From Idiomarina rhizosphaerae (GTDB lineage Bacteria; Pseudomonadota; Gammaproteobacteria; Enterobacterales; Alteromonadaceae): 64,000 nucleotides of DNA. Position 1 is the first letter of the stretch. The number at the start of each line of letters is the position of its first letter. Both the position numbers and the translations under genes were made by a program. The DNA is taken from assembly GCF_024159085.1 (NCBI RefSeq), contig NZ_JAMZDE010000006.1, positions 248,001-312,000 of the forward strand, in the 5' to 3' direction. The notes under the pieces were generated by a model. That model did no database searches, was not told the origin of the DNA, and saw only the letters and a list, made by a program, of their open reading frames with translations. This document shows, one piece after another, positions 9,058 to 18,205 of this stretch.

Positions 9058-9941
9058 CGATTAACTCGTTAACAGCAGCGACAAGAGAACAAGTCGATAC
9101 TTTTTTAAAGCAAACACTCGCGCAGTTAAGCCTGAATTCACGTCTGAATCAGGCCATGCAGCACGGAGTGTTAATGGGCGGAAAACGCATTCGCCCCTAC
9201 CTGCTGATGACCGTTGCTGATATTTGTGGTGCTAATGAAAACGATGCTCTTAGAGCCGCCGCTTCAGTGGAATTGATACACGCGTATTCGTTAATTCATG
9301 ACGACTTACCCGCAATGGATGATGACGACTTACGCCGTGGTCAGCCGACTTGTCACATTGCTTACGACGAAGCGACAGCCATTTTAGCCGGAGATGCTCT
9401 GCAAACATTGGCTTTTGAAGTGTTAACCGAAAACAGCATGGAACAGTTATCCAGTGAGCGACAGCTGCAATTGGTTCAGGTACTGGCTAAAGCCAGTGGT
9501 GCCCGAGGAATGTGTGCGGGTCAGGCAATTGACTTACAGGCGACAGCTAAAATCGTCACTGAAGACGCACTAGAACAAATGCATTTAAGTAAAACCGGCG
9601 CGTTGATAACAGCCGCCGCCACTATGGGTGTATTGTGCGGTATGGAAGACTCACAACAATGGCGAGAGAAGTTTGAACTGTTTGCTCGTTATCTGGGGCT
9701 GGCATTTCAAGTACAGGATGATATCCTCGACGTTACAGGTAACACTGAAGCTCTGGGAAAACCTCAGGGGTCAGATACCGCGTCTGAAAAGTCAACTTAC
9801 GTGCGTTTGCTCGGTATTGAAGGTGCTCAGCAACGCCTGCAAAACTTACACCATAAAGCACTACAGTCGTTAAGCGATATCCCTTACAATACAGACAGAC
9901 TTGAACAATTTTCCGACTTGCTGTTAAAGCGGGACCACTAA
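9054..9941 (+). CDS. ispA: (2E,6E)-farnesyl diphosphate synthase
   Basis: Condenses dimethylallyl and isopentenyl diphosphate into geranyl and then farnesyl diphosphate, the precursor of quinone side chains and undecaprenyl carriers. The 295 residues show both aspartate-rich Mg-binding motifs: DDLPAMDDDD in the first and FQVQDDILD in the second, plus GGKRIRP near the N-terminus for isopentenyl diphosphate binding. The start is GTG (9054) inside the xseB stop region, with GGAG about 7 bases before it. It sits between xseB and dxs as in E. coli. Confidence 0.95.
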   Translation: MTINSLTAATREQVDTFLKQTLAQLSLNSRLNQAMQHGVLMGGKRIRPYLLMTVADICGANENDALRAAASVELIHAYSLIHDDLPAMDDDDLRRGQPTCHIAYDEATAILAGDALQTLAFEVLTENSMEQLSSERQLQLVQVLAKASGARGMCAGQAIDLQATAKIVTEDALEQMHLSKTGALITAAATMGVLCGMEDSQQWREKFELFARYLGLAFQVQDDILDVTGNTEALGKPQGSDTASEKSTYVRLLGIEGAQQRLQNLHHKALQSLSDIPYNTDRLEQFSDLLLKRDH

Positions 9942-9945
9942 CTGA

Positions 9946-11805
9946 ATGACTCAACAATATCCGTTACTTGATAAAATTAACTCCCCCGCTGACCTGCGCC
10001 GTTTACCGCGGACGCAATTGCCGGAACTGTGTGCAGAAATTAGACAGTTTTTATTGACCTCAGTGAGCCAAAGCAGCGGCCATCTCGCGTCAGGTTTAGG
10101 CACCGTAGAGCTGACTGTTGCCCTGCATTATGTGTATCACACACCAGAAGACAAACTGGTATGGGATGTCGGCCATCAGGCTTACCCACATAAAATACTG
10201 ACCGGGCGTAAGCAACGATTGCACTCTATTCGCCAAAAAGACGGGCTTCACCCTTTCCCCTGGCGTGAAGAGAGTGAATACGATGTGCTCTCAGTCGGGC
10301 ATTCAAGTACGTCTATATCGGCAGCTTTAGGAATGGCGGTCGCAGCGCAACGACAAAGCCTGAGACAGAAAGTCGTTTCTATTATCGGTGACGGCGCAAT
10401 GACCGCAGGTATGGCATTTGAAGCCATGAATCATGCCGGTGATATCAAACCGGATATGCTGGTTGTACTGAACGATAATGACATGTCGATTTCAGAAAAC
10501 GTTGGTGCTCTGAACCATCATTTCGCTCGCTTATTGTCAGGTCGTTTTTATACCTCGCTGCGGGAAGGCAGCAAAAAATTACTCAGCCCGCTCCCTCATA
10601 TTCGCCATTTTGCCAGCCGTGCCGAAGAACATATGAAAGGCATGATGGCACCGGGCACTATTTTCGAAGAACTGGGGTTCAACTACATCGGTCCGATAGA
10701 CGGCCATGATGTTGATACCCTGGTCGACACGTTATCGAACATGCGCAGTTTAGGCGGCCCGCAGTTGCTGCACATTGTGACGCAAAAAGGCAAAGGTTAC
10801 CGACCTGCAGAGAAAGATCCTATTGGTTACCATGGCGTGCCAAAGTTTGATCCCACAGAGTCCAGCCTGCCTGAGAAAGCACCGGGTATTCCCAGTTATT
10901 CTGAAATTTTTGGCCAATGGCTGTGCGATACCGCAAGTAACGACAAGTCACTTATGGCCATAACACCGGCTATGCGTGAAGGCTCTGGTATGGTGACGTT
11001 CTCACAGCAATATCCACAACAGTACTTTGACGTGGCTATAGCTGAGCAGCACAGTGTAACTTACGCAGCGGGCCTGGCTATTTCAGGACTGAAGCCGGTT
11101 GTCGCCATTTACTCCACCTTTTTACAGCGCGGTTATGATCAGCTCATTCACGATGTCGCTCTGCAAAATCTTGATGTGCTCTTTGCCATTGACCGGGCAG
11201 GCATTGTCGGTGCCGATGGCCCCACTCATCAGGGCGCGTTTGACTTAAGTTACCTTCGTTGCATACCGAATATGGTGGTAATGGCTCCCAGTAACGAACA
11301 AGAATGTCTGGATATGCTAACCACGGGATATCAGCACAAAGGTCCGGCAGCGGTTCGTTATCCCCGTGGGGCGGGCGTTGGTCTGGAGCTTCGTCAGGGT
11401 AAAGTTATTGAGATAGGAAAAGCTCAACCCCTTACTCAGGGACAAAATATTGCTTTCCTTAATTTTGGTACCCTGCTGCCGGAAGTGGAAGCAGCGGCAG
11501 CCAAATTTAATGCCACCGTTGTCGATATGCGTTTCGTAAAGCCTCTGGACACCGCGTGTCTGGACCAGTTAATGACAACCCATTCAGTGCTGGTAACCGT
11601 AGAAGAAAACGTAGTCGCAGGCGGCGCAGGCAGTGCTGTGAGTGAATACATAGCCCGACACAAAGCAAGCCCGCAAGTGCTAACAATAGGCTTACCGGAC
11701 GAGTTTATTAAACATGGTTCGCAAGGTGAAGTTCGTGCCGAACTGGGTCTGGATGCCGCAGGTATTGAGCGGCAGGTGAATGACTTTATTAAGAAAAAGA
11801 GCTGA
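9946..11805 (+). CDS. dxs: 1-deoxy-D-xylulose-5-phosphate synthase
   Basis: Thiamine-diphosphate enzyme that joins pyruvate and glyceraldehyde 3-phosphate, the first step of the methylerythritol phosphate route to isoprenoids. The 619 residues include [14 protein letters not shown], the thiamine-diphosphate-binding [15 protein letters not shown]...LNDNDMSIS, and the transketolase pyrimidine domain ([17 protein letters not shown]). The length matches E. coli Dxs (620). It starts 4 bases after ispA and is the last gene of that operon; it ends at a strong hairpin shared with the convergent pgpA. Confidence 0.96.
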   Translation: MTQQYPLLDKINSPADLRRLPRTQLPELCAEIRQFLLTSVSQSSGHLASGLGTVELTVALHYVYHTPEDKLVWDVGHQAYPHKILTGRKQRLHSIRQKDGLHPFPWREESEYDVLSVGHSSTSISAALGMAVAAQRQSLRQKVVSIIGDGAMTAGMAFEAMNHAGDIKPDMLVVLNDNDMSISENVGALNHHFARLLSGRFYTSLREGSKKLLSPLPHIRHFASRAEEHMKGMMAPGTIFEELGFNYIGPIDGHDVDTLVDTLSNMRSLGGPQLLHIVTQKGKGYRPAEKDPIGYHGVPKFDPTESSLPEKAPGIPSYSEIFGQWLCDTASNDKSLMAITPAMREGSGMVTFSQQYPQQYFDVAIAEQHSVTYAAGLAISGLKPVVAIYSTFLQRGYDQLIHDVALQNLDVLFAIDRAGIVGADGPTHQGAFDLSYLRCIPNMVVMAPSNEQECLDMLTTGYQHKGPAAVRYPRGAGVGLELRQGKVIEIGKAQPLTQGQNIAFLNFGTLLPEVEAAAAKFNATVVDMRFVKPLDTACLDQLMTTHSVLVTVEENVVAGGAGSAVSEYIARHKASPQVLTIGLPDEFIKHGSQGEVRAELGLDAAGIERQVNDFIKKKS

Positions 11806-11819
11806 AGTACTACGGCAAG

Positions 11820-11850
11820 GTCAGGTTTGCTTTAGCCCAGCAGACCTGAC
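11820..11850. terminator. Bidirectional hairpin between dxs and pgpA
   Basis: A stem of about 12 pairs: GTCAGGT (11820-11826) with ACCTGAC (11844-11850), one T-G wobble, then TGCT with AGCA, closing the loop ttagccc. The pgpA stop codon lies in the loop (11834 to 11832). No long U-tract follows on either strand. It resembles REP sequence only in CCTGAC and lacks the GTAG foot. Confidence 0.6.
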
Positions 11851-12314
11851 AACCACCAACCTAAATGCAGTAATACTGCCGAGAAAATCCCCGCCAGCAC
11901 GTCATCCATCATAATACCGTTGCCGCCGCTCAGTTTTTTATCTGCCCAGCCAATTGGCCCGGGTTTCCAGATATCAAAAATACGAAACAACACAAACGCG
12001 GCCAACAACCAAAATGGCTCTGCAGGCAATGCGAACATGGCAACGGCGTAGCCAACTATTTCATCCCAGACAATTGAAGGATGGTCATGCTCTCCCATTG
12101 CCTTAGCGGTATACTGGCATATCCAAATACCGGCCAGCGTCATTACCACCAGAGCCAGCAGATATTCCCACCAGTTAAGTTGAGCTAATAGAAAGACAAC
12201 CGGAATACCAATAAGCGTTCCAAAGGTACCAGGGGCTTTAGGAGCAAGACCAGAGCCAAATCCCAACGCAAGCCAGTGTATGGGGTTAAACCATGAAAGT
12301 TTTGCATGAGACAT
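11832..12314 (-). CDS. pgpA: Phosphatidylglycerophosphatase A
   Basis: Inner-membrane enzyme that removes phosphate from phosphatidylglycerophosphate to give phosphatidylglycerol. The 160 residues show the family opening HWLALGFGSGLAPKAPGTFGTL (residues ~12-33), the acidic patch HDHPSIVWDEIVGY and the C-terminal FRIFDIWKPGPIGWADKKLSGGNGIMMDDVLAG, which carry the conserved metal-binding acids. AAGGAG lies 10 bases before the ATG. It is last in the ribH-nusB-thiL-pgpA series, the same order as in enterobacteria. Confidence 0.95.
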   Translation of the reverse strand: MSHAKLSWFNPIHWLALGFGSGLAPKAPGTFGTLIGIPVVFLLAQLNWWEYLLALVVMTLAGIWICQYTAKAMGEHDHPSIVWDEIVGYAVAMFALPAEPFWLLAAFVLFRIFDIWKPGPIGWADKKLSGGNGIMMDDVLAGIFSAVLLHLGWWLSGLLG

Positions 12315-12337
12315 GGACTTGTGGCTCCTTAAATCTC

Positions 12338-13333
12338 TTATTTAGTGGCTTGATTCTGCGGAAAATGATTAAAGCTACTATAACCTTCAGCCAGCAACCA
12401 GTCTTCGCCATTATAGCGTAGCTGAATGTCACCGGATTCACCGTTCGCTACACGACCAATACACACAGGTCTTGTTTTAAGGTGAGTCGTTAAGGTTTCC
12501 ATACGCCCCCGATGTTCCTCGGGTAGGGTAAAGCAAAGCTCGTAGTCGTCTCCGGCAGTCAAAGCCAAGGCAAGTGCGTCATCCACCTGAAGTGTTTCGG
12601 TTAACGCCAGTGACAGTGGCAGCTTTTCCAACTCCAGTTGCGCCTGAGTGCCAGCTTCTGTCATTAAATGCCTTAAGTCGGCCAGCAGACCGTCAGAAAC
12701 ATCAATGCAGGAACTTGCTACGCCCCGCAGACTTTGCCCTAAAGCTACTCTGGGGGTGGGGTAATGCAGGCGTTCTATCACCTGCTGCAAATGTCGTCCG
12801 GTTGTGCTCACTTTATTTTGCGTAACCTGCAAGCCTAAGCCCGCATCACCTAAAGAGCCGCTAACATAAATCCAGTCGCCCGCTTTGGCACCGGAACGCG
12901 GTATCGCGCTACCCGAAGGCAGTTGTCCATGAGCCGTAATGGTTATTGTCAACGGGCCTTTGGTTGTGTCACCGCCAATTAACTGGCAATCGTAATAACT
13001 GCAAATTTCATCCAGGCCACCACTAAATTCCTGTAGCCAGTCTTCGTCCATACGCGGCAGCGTCAGAGCCAGGCTAACCCAACACGGCTGAGCGCCCATA
13101 GCCGCTAAATCGCTTAGATTCACGGCAACACTTTTATGACCAATAGCACGTGGTGGCGTGGTCATATCAAAATGCACACCTTCAACCAGAGTATCGGTAA
13201 CAATGACCAGGTCATGCTCAGGCATTGGCCGGACAACAGCGCCGTCATCTCCAATGCCCATAGCAACATCGCCCCGTTTTGCGGAGCGATGAGTGAAGTA
13301 TTCATTAATTAGCGAAAATTCATCGCGGGGCAT
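12338..13333 (-). CDS. thiL: Thiamine-monophosphate kinase
   Basis: Phosphorylates thiamine monophosphate to the active diphosphate. The 331 residues include EFSLINEYF, the Mg/ATP-binding GIGDDGAVV (residues ~26-34), VNLSDLAAMGAQP and CIDVSDGLLADLRHL, all standard ThiL motifs. The gene begins 3 bases after the nusB stop, so translation is probably coupled. It makes biological sense beside dxs, since Dxs needs thiamine diphosphate and its product feeds thiamine synthesis. Confidence 0.95.
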   Translation of the reverse strand: MPRDEFSLINEYFTHRSAKRGDVAMGIGDDGAVVRPMPEHDLVIVTDTLVEGVHFDMTTPPRAIGHKSVAVNLSDLAAMGAQPCWVSLALTLPRMDEDWLQEFSGGLDEICSYYDCQLIGGDTTKGPLTITITAHGQLPSGSAIPRSGAKAGDWIYVSGSLGDAGLGLQVTQNKVSTTGRHLQQVIERLHYPTPRVALGQSLRGVASSCIDVSDGLLADLRHLMTEAGTQAQLELEKLPLSLALTETLQVDDALALALTAGDDYELCFTLPEEHRGRMETLTTHLKTRPVCIGRVANGESGDIQLRYNGEDWLLAEGYSSFNHFPQNQATK

Positions 13334-13336
13334 AAT

Positions 13337-13756
13337 TTACTGCCTGGTTGGGCGGAGAGTGTCTACTGCTTTATCGAGTACGCCGTTGACAAAACGATGG
13401 CTTTCATCGGCACCAAAAGACTTAGCCAGCTCTATCGCTTCGTTGATAGCCACTTTATAAGGTACATCAACGCGCTCACGCAACTCGTAAGCTGCCAATC
13501 TCAAAACGGCCAGTTCGATAGGATCGAGCTCTTTAATTGGTCTGTCTAAAAACGGTTCCAGCGCTTCGTCCAGTGTCCGGTAATGCCCGCCAACACCACG
13601 CACTAACTCTAAAAAGTAGTCAACGTCCACTTTGCTGGTGTCATTTTCCGTTAAAAATTGAGCCTCAATATCGCTAAAGCTATTTTGCGATAGCTGCCAT
13701 GAGTAAATTGCTTGCACGGCCAACTTGCGGGCCTTTCTTCTTGCTGCGGGTTTCAT
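13337..13756 (-). CDS. nusB: Transcription antitermination factor NusB
   Basis: An RNA-binding helical protein of 139 residues that, with NusE/S10, binds boxA in rRNA leaders for antitermination. The opening [19 protein letters not shown] carries the arginine-rich boxA-binding helix, and [17 protein letters not shown] and [33 protein letters not shown] are the signature C-terminal helices. It starts 10 bases after the ribH stop. Length and context are standard. Confidence 0.96.
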   Translation of the reverse strand: MKPAARRKARKLAVQAIYSWQLSQNSFSDIEAQFLTENDTSKVDVDYFLELVRGVGGHYRTLDEALEPFLDRPIKELDPIELAVLRLAAYELRERVDVPYKVAINEAIELAKSFGADESHRFVNGVLDKAVDTLRPTRQ

Positions 13757-13766
13757 TTGAAGTATC

Positions 13767-14231
13767 TCAGAGTTGTTTCAGTACATTGACCATTTCAAGC
13801 GCGCTTAATGCGGCTTCCGAGCCTTTATTTCCGGCTTTAGAACCACTGCGCTCAATGGCTTGTTCCAGGGTATCGGTAGTGATAACACCAAATGCGACAG
13901 GTAAATCAAACTCGGTCGCAACCCGGCCTAAACCACTATTACATTCACCGGCAACAAACTCGAAGTGTGGTGTTCCACCGCGAATAACCGCACCGACCGC
14001 AATAATTGCGTCGTATTTACCAGAGCTGGCCAGACGTTTTGCTGTTACCGGCATTTCATAAGCGCCGGGAACACGCACAACGGTTATATCGTCGTCTGCT
14101 ACTTCGCCATAATGCTTTAATGTTTGCACGGCACCGTCTAATAAGCTTTCAACCATAAAATGGTTAAAGCGAGAAACGATAATGGCAAACTTTTTACCAG
14201 CCGCGTTTATTCCACCTTCAATTACCTGCAT
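13767..14231 (-). CDS. ribH: 6,7-dimethyl-8-ribityllumazine synthase
   Basis: The penultimate enzyme of riboflavin synthesis; joins 5-amino-6-ribitylaminouracil and dihydroxybutanone phosphate. The 154 residues show [33 protein letters not shown](F)V and [21 protein letters not shown] lies 6 bases before the ATG. It heads the nusB-thiL-pgpA operon; a TATGAT -10-like box (14273 to 14268, minus) lies upstream without a convincing -35. Other riboflavin genes are not adjacent. The name ribE is used for the same gene in E. coli. Confidence 0.95.
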   Translation of the reverse strand: MQVIEGGINAAGKKFAIIVSRFNHFMVESLLDGAVQTLKHYGEVADDDITVVRVPGAYEMPVTAKRLASSGKYDAIIAVGAVIRGGTPHFEFVAGECNSGLGRVATEFDLPVAFGVITTDTLEQAIERSGSKAGNKGSEAALSALEMVNVLKQL

Positions 14232-14286
14232 GAGTTTTCCTTATTAACCGTTCGTTAATTGCGCGCGATCATAGCACAATGTGGGG

Positions 14287-14937
14287 CTATTTGCGTGAAA
14301 TTGAGTAGGAGAAATACCTTTCCTGAGCATCTAAGTCACGACCCAGCGAGCGGGCACTACTACTTTCCAGTAGCTGCAAAGCTGTTTCGTTATTTTCTGA
14401 TACCGGAAACAGCACTTGCCGCCAGGGCCAACTTGCTTTCAGCCAGTCTTTCAAAAGCACGAAAAAATCGTTATGTAAGTTATCGCTTATCGCCGACTCT
14501 AAAAGCCACCAACTGACCTCGGCGTTATAAGCATTACGTGAAATACCATTTCTTTCTTGTCTACTGGAAGCCACCGGTACCATATACACGGCGCCAATAA
14601 TGGACTGATCTTCTTTATCAATTACCAAATAAGTAAAAGCCGTTTGCGCTTTTGCCTGCTCCAGATGGTAGTTCACCATGGTTTCGTTTTGCTGAAGAGT
14701 GCTTTTTTCAGATGGCCAGGACCATCCCAGTCGCTTATAAAGCCACTTCTGCGACGTCATATAGCTGTGAAAGAAACGATCGGCATCAGAGCTTTTAAGA
14801 GGACGAATAATTAAGCTATTACCTTCGGCATATTCGGGGACAACCCATTCTTTTTGCCAGAAGTCTGCTGCTACTGCCACATTAAATAGCGGCAGTATTA
14901 ACAGGAGCTGAAAACTACGGAAAAGCGTTCTCAACAC
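14287..14937 (-). CDS. GNAT-like acetyltransferase with N-terminal signal peptide
   Basis: 216 residues. The first ~24 (MLRTLFRSFQLLLILPLFNVAVAA) look like a cleavable signal peptide, followed by a GNAT-type region: LIIRPLKSSDADRFF at the start, FTYLVIDKEDQSIIGAVYMVPV as the central strands and EVSWWLLES further on. The classical acetyl-CoA pyrophosphate loop (R/Q-x-x-G-x-G/A) is not clear. Export would be odd for an enzyme using acetyl-CoA, so either the leader is a membrane anchor, the start is wrong, or the fold has been reused. It overlaps the 3' end of the acyltransferase gene by 7 bases and ends the yaaA series. Confidence 0.6.
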   Translation of the reverse strand: MLRTLFRSFQLLLILPLFNVAVAADFWQKEWVVPEYAEGNSLIIRPLKSSDADRFFHSYMTSQKWLYKRLGWSWPSEKSTLQQNETMVNYHLEQAKAQTAFTYLVIDKEDQSIIGAVYMVPVASSRQERNGISRNAYNAEVSWWLLESAISDNLHNDFFVLLKDWLKASWPWRQVLFPVSENNETALQLLESSSARSLGRDLDAQERYFSYSISRK

Positions 14938-15533
14938 GCTTCTCCGTGCTTACCTTGCGCATGCTCAAAATAAGATTTAACCCGGGCGAGCTCTTTTTCC
15001 AGCTCATCGCCAATCATCAGCGCAGGGCCTATATCGATAGCTTTACGTGCATAGTCAAAAGCTACGGGGACAACGGGTACACGAGCTTGCTGTGCCATAT
15101 GTAAAAAGCCTTTTTTCCACTCTTTTACGCGCTTTCTTGTGCCTTCAGGAGTTATCACTAAAATCAGTTCATTTTTCTCCCGAAACTCTCTCACCATATT
15201 TCCAACCACGCCATTTGCGCTGCTTCTGTCTATGGGGAGACCGCCCAGTTTGGTTAGCAAACCTTTCAGCGGAAAGCGGAACAGGCTACTTTTGGCTAAA
15301 TAGTTAAGCTTTAGCCCCATAGCTAACATGACACAGGCCCCAACCGGAAAGTCCCAGTTAGATGTGTGCGGCGCAACAGGAAGAATCGCTTTTCTCACGT
15401 GAGGCATTTCGCCATTAATTTTCCAACCGCCCAGTACGCGTAAGCCAAAACGACCCACCCAGCGCAAAAAACGGTTATGGGTAACAGGAAATTCGCCTTT
15501 AACAAATTCCGGGATTACTTGTTTATCGGTCAT
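14931..15533 (-). CDS. PlsC-like 1-acyl-glycerol-3-phosphate acyltransferase family protein
   Basis: 200 residues with the acyltransferase HX4D motif as HTSNWD (near residue 56) and the acceptor-binding PEGTRKR (near 130), plus GGLPIDRS (near 94). It belongs to the short PlsC-like group often called lysophospholipid acyltransferase family. A transmembrane anchor is weak or absent. It starts 4 bases after the DUF3014 stop and overlaps the next gene, so it is part of one transcript with yaaA and DUF3014. The exact lipid substrate cannot be read from sequence. Confidence 0.8.
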   Translation of the reverse strand: MTDKQVIPEFVKGEFPVTHNRFLRWVGRFGLRVLGGWKINGEMPHVRKAILPVAPHTSNWDFPVGACVMLAMGLKLNYLAKSSLFRFPLKGLLTKLGGLPIDRSSANGVVGNMVREFREKNELILVITPEGTRKRVKEWKKGFLHMAQQARVPVVPVAFDYARKAIDIGPALMIGDELEKELARVKSYFEHAQGKHGEAC

Positions 15534-15537
15534 AAAA

Positions 15538-16422
15538 TTACTGTAGTACCCGTCTTATCTCTCGTAATTTTTCTTTCACTCGCTGAATGTTCTCAGGACC
15601 CATACGAATCAGTTGTTTCTGCGCTGCAGGCAATGACTCATAAGACTCGTTAGCAAAAGTATACATAACACTGTCGTCTTCTACCTGAACCAAGCCCTCT
15701 GGCACTGGGGTATCAAGCATCACATTAATGGCTTCTATTAAGGTGTCATCAAAGTCCGACTCCGGATAGCCAATTTCTGCGTAGGCTTCTTGCACTAAAG
15801 GTTTAAATAACTCATAGTTTTCTACCAATGCGTCAGGTTGCAAACTTACAAACCAGTCAACTAAAGCGTCGTATCGGCGATAGCTGCTTTCATCAATATA
15901 AAGTTCACCATCCACTTCCAGTACACTAAAACGACCGTCGGGACGCTGAACAATAGTCCGTTCACGAACAATGCTGCCGTTGCTGATATTGTCCATCAGC
16001 ACAACCGCGTCACGAATAATCTGAGAGCTTTTTAATGGACGAATGTTAACGTCTGTTGAGTCAAGATTCTGAAGCACCGTTGGTGTGCTGTTATCCAGCT
16101 CCGGTAAAGCAATAGGCTCTGGCTCAGGTTCAGCGGGCTCCGGTTCCGGCTCGGACGCTGGCTCTGTCGGAATTGGTTCCGGCTCAATTTCAGGCTCAGT
16201 CTCTTCGGACTCTTGTTCATAACCCTCAACCTGAACTTCTGTTGATTGCTGCTGATCAACCTCTACCGTTTCGGTTTGTTGCTTCTTGTCTTCAGAAGCC
16301 GGCAGCCACCACCATACTATGGCAGCGATAACCGCCAGCACAATAAGCGTAACAACAACCCAAGTCGTTTTGCGACTCGCTTCTTCTGTTGGTGTTGATG
16401 TTTCAACCTGATCGTCACTCAT
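15538..16422 (-). CDS. DUF3014 domain protein (membrane anchored, Pro/Glu-rich linker)
   Basis: 294 residues: a cytoplasmic N-terminus, one transmembrane helix (about 21-42, VVVTLIVLAVIAAIVWWWLP), an acidic Glu/Pro repeat linker (about 70-112), and a C-terminal domain that I recognise as DUF3014 (RPLKSSQIIRDAVVLMDNISNGSIVRERTI...). Topology suggests the domain is periplasmic and the charged linker reaches across the periplasm. AAAGGAG lies 8 bases before the ATG. The role is unknown. Confidence 0.75.
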   Translation of the reverse strand: MSDDQVETSTPTEEASRKTTWVVVTLIVLAVIAAIVWWWLPASEDKKQQTETVEVDQQQSTEVQVEGYEQESEETEPEIEPEPIPTEPASEPEPEPAEPEPEPIALPELDNSTPTVLQNLDSTDVNIRPLKSSQIIRDAVVLMDNISNGSIVRERTIVQRPDGRFSVLEVDGELYIDESSYRRYDALVDWFVSLQPDALVENYELFKPLVQEAYAEIGYPESDFDDTLIEAINVMLDTPVPEGLVQVEDDSVMYTFANESYESLPAAQKQLIRMGPENIQRVKEKLREIRRVLQ

Positions 16423-16433
16423 TGTGCGCTCCT

Positions 16434-17210
16434 TTATTTTTGCTCAGCACGACAAAAAACCAATTGTTTATCGCTGGACATAGCTTCATTGAAACTATAG
16501 CCATTTGCATCAAATTCTTTTAGATCAGACACGGATTTTGGCTTTTGGTTCAGGATAAATCGTGCCATTAGTCCCCGCGCCTTCTTGGCATAAAAACTGA
16601 TGACTTTATATTGACCATTTTTTTCATCTTTAAACACTGGAGTAATAATATCCGCATTAAGCACTTTTGGCTTGACCGCCGAGAAATACTCATTAGAAGC
16701 TAAGTTCACTAAAGTTGAGCTATCCAGCTCAGCCAAGTCTTTATTTAGCATCTGCGTAATGCTATCGCCCCAGTATTCATATAGGTTTTTGCCGTTTGGA
16801 TTATCCAGCTTGGTACCCATTTCTAATCGGTAAGGCTGCATCAAATCCAGTGGCCGTAAAACACCATAAAGACCAGACAAAATCCGCAATTGCTTTTGTG
16901 CCGTATCAATTGCGGATGAATCCAAGCTGGCGGCATCTAAGCCAGTATAGACATCACCGTTAAATGCATACATAGCCGGGCGTGCATTGTCCTTATTAAA
17001 AGGCCGTTGCCATTGCTCAAAGCGAGCCGCGTTTAAGCCGGCCAACTTATCGCTAATTTTCATTAGCGACCCTAATTGTTGTGGGCTTAATTGCCGACAA
17101 ACCTGAACCAGTTCTTCGGCGTTATCCAGCAACCTTGGCTGAGTAACATTAAGTTCCGGCAAATCACTTTCGTAATCCAGGTTTTTAGCAGGTGAAACAA
17201 CGGCCAACAT
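16434..17210 (-). CDS. yaaA: Peroxide stress protein YaaA
   Basis: A DUF328/UPF0246 cytoplasmic protein; in E. coli YaaA is induced by peroxide and limits free iron and DNA damage. The product opens [15 protein letters not shown] and contains [14 protein letters not shown] and [23 protein letters not shown], the family signatures. An upstream in-frame ATG at 17,225 would add five residues; I prefer 17,210 because GGAG sits 9 bases before it and the family begins there. It appears to lead the series yaaA, DUF3014, acyltransferase, GNAT. No OxyR site was recognised. Confidence 0.93.
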   Translation of the reverse strand: MLAVVSPAKNLDYESDLPELNVTQPRLLDNAEELVQVCRQLSPQQLGSLMKISDKLAGLNAARFEQWQRPFNKDNARPAMYAFNGDVYTGLDAASLDSSAIDTAQKQLRILSGLYGVLRPLDLMQPYRLEMGTKLDNPNGKNLYEYWGDSITQMLNKDLAELDSSTLVNLASNEYFSAVKPKVLNADIITPVFKDEKNGQYKVISFYAKKARGLMARFILNQKPKSVSDLKEFDANGYSFNEAMSSDKQLVFCRAEQK

Positions 17211-17249
17211 GTCTATGCACTCCATTTATCTTATACAATAATACCGGCA

Positions 17250-18197
17250 TTAAGGCAGAGGATCTTGATCCGCACCTTCTTTTTCCACTTCCGGCGGCAT
17301 TAAGTCCTCTCGGCTAACACCAAATTTCAGGGCTACAGAGCTGGCGATATAAATGGATGAATAGGTACCAATAACCACACCAAATAATAACGCCGTAGCA
17401 AACCCATGAATTAATGGCCCACCCAGGAAAAACAAGGTCAATAACACGAGTATCGTTGTTATTGAAGTAATTAACGTTCGACTCAGCGTATCGGTTAATG
17501 CCCGGTTAACGGTTTGAACTGGTGTTAACTTAACAAACTTACGGAAAGTTTCCCTAATTCGGTCACAAACTACGACCGTATCGTTAATTGAGTAACCGAT
17601 AACCGCCAGCAAGGCCGCCAAAACCGTTAAGTCAAACTCTAACTGCAATATGGAGAATAACCCTAAGGTTAAAATAACATCGTGCGCTAGTGCTGCCACA
17701 GCACCTACCGCTAAACGCCATTCAAAACGCATCGCAATGTAAAGCAAAATACAGATTAACGCGGTTAGCATAGCCAGCCCGCCCTGCTCTATAAATTCGT
17801 CGCCCACATTCGGGCCAACAAATTCGATACGACGCATTTCAACGGTTTGGTCAAACTCGGTACGCAGAGACTCAAGTATAGTGGTACCCAGTTGCTCCGC
17901 TTTTACTCCTTCACGAGGCTCCAATCGAATCAGAATGTCTTCCTGTGAGCCATAATTCTGTACTACAGCATCACTGAAGCCACTTTCATTCAACGCACCG
18001 CGAACACGACTTAAATCAGCTGCACCTTTGAAGCCTACCTCAAGTAAGGTTCCGCCAGTAAAGTCCAACCCAAAGTTGAGCTTGTTAACTGACAGCGAAA
18101 CGATGGAAGCTACTACCAGTAATGCACTGATAAGACCCATAATTCCGCGGAAGCGCATGAAGGGAAGTCGTTCATCAGTTTTTATAATCTCTTGCAT
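17250..18197 (-). CDS. secF: Protein translocase subunit SecF
   Basis: Inner-membrane partner of SecD; together they use the proton motive force to pull secreted proteins out of the SecYEG channel on the periplasmic side. 315 residues: first helix (about 19-40), the periplasmic P1 domain starting LNFGLDFTGGTLLEVGF, then five clustered helices including LAALLAVIGYSINDTVVVCDRIRE and TSITTILVLLTLFFLGG. The ribosome-binding site GGGGGAG is 2-3 bases from the ATG, and the gene begins 8 bases after secD. Confidence 0.96.
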   Translation of the reverse strand: MQEIIKTDERLPFMRFRGIMGLISALLVVASIVSLSVNKLNFGLDFTGGTLLEVGFKGAADLSRVRGALNESGFSDAVVQNYGSQEDILIRLEPREGVKAEQLGTTILESLRTEFDQTVEMRRIEFVGPNVGDEFIEQGGLAMLTALICILLYIAMRFEWRLAVGAVAALAHDVILTLGLFSILQLEFDLTVLAALLAVIGYSINDTVVVCDRIRETFRKFVKLTPVQTVNRALTDTLSRTLITSITTILVLLTLFFLGGPLIHGFATALLFGVVIGTYSSIYIASSVALKFGVSREDLMPPEVEKEGADQDPLP

Positions 18198-18205
18198 GGC
18201 TCCCC

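Noticed and set aside
11820-11850. The dxs/pgpA hairpin as another REP copy
   Set aside because: It shares CCTGAC/GTCAGG but in inverted order, lacks the 18-base palindrome and has no GTAG foot.
16100-16230. Tandem repeat DNA in the DUF3014 gene
   Set aside because: It is low-complexity coding sequence for a Glu/Pro linker, not a separate repeat element.
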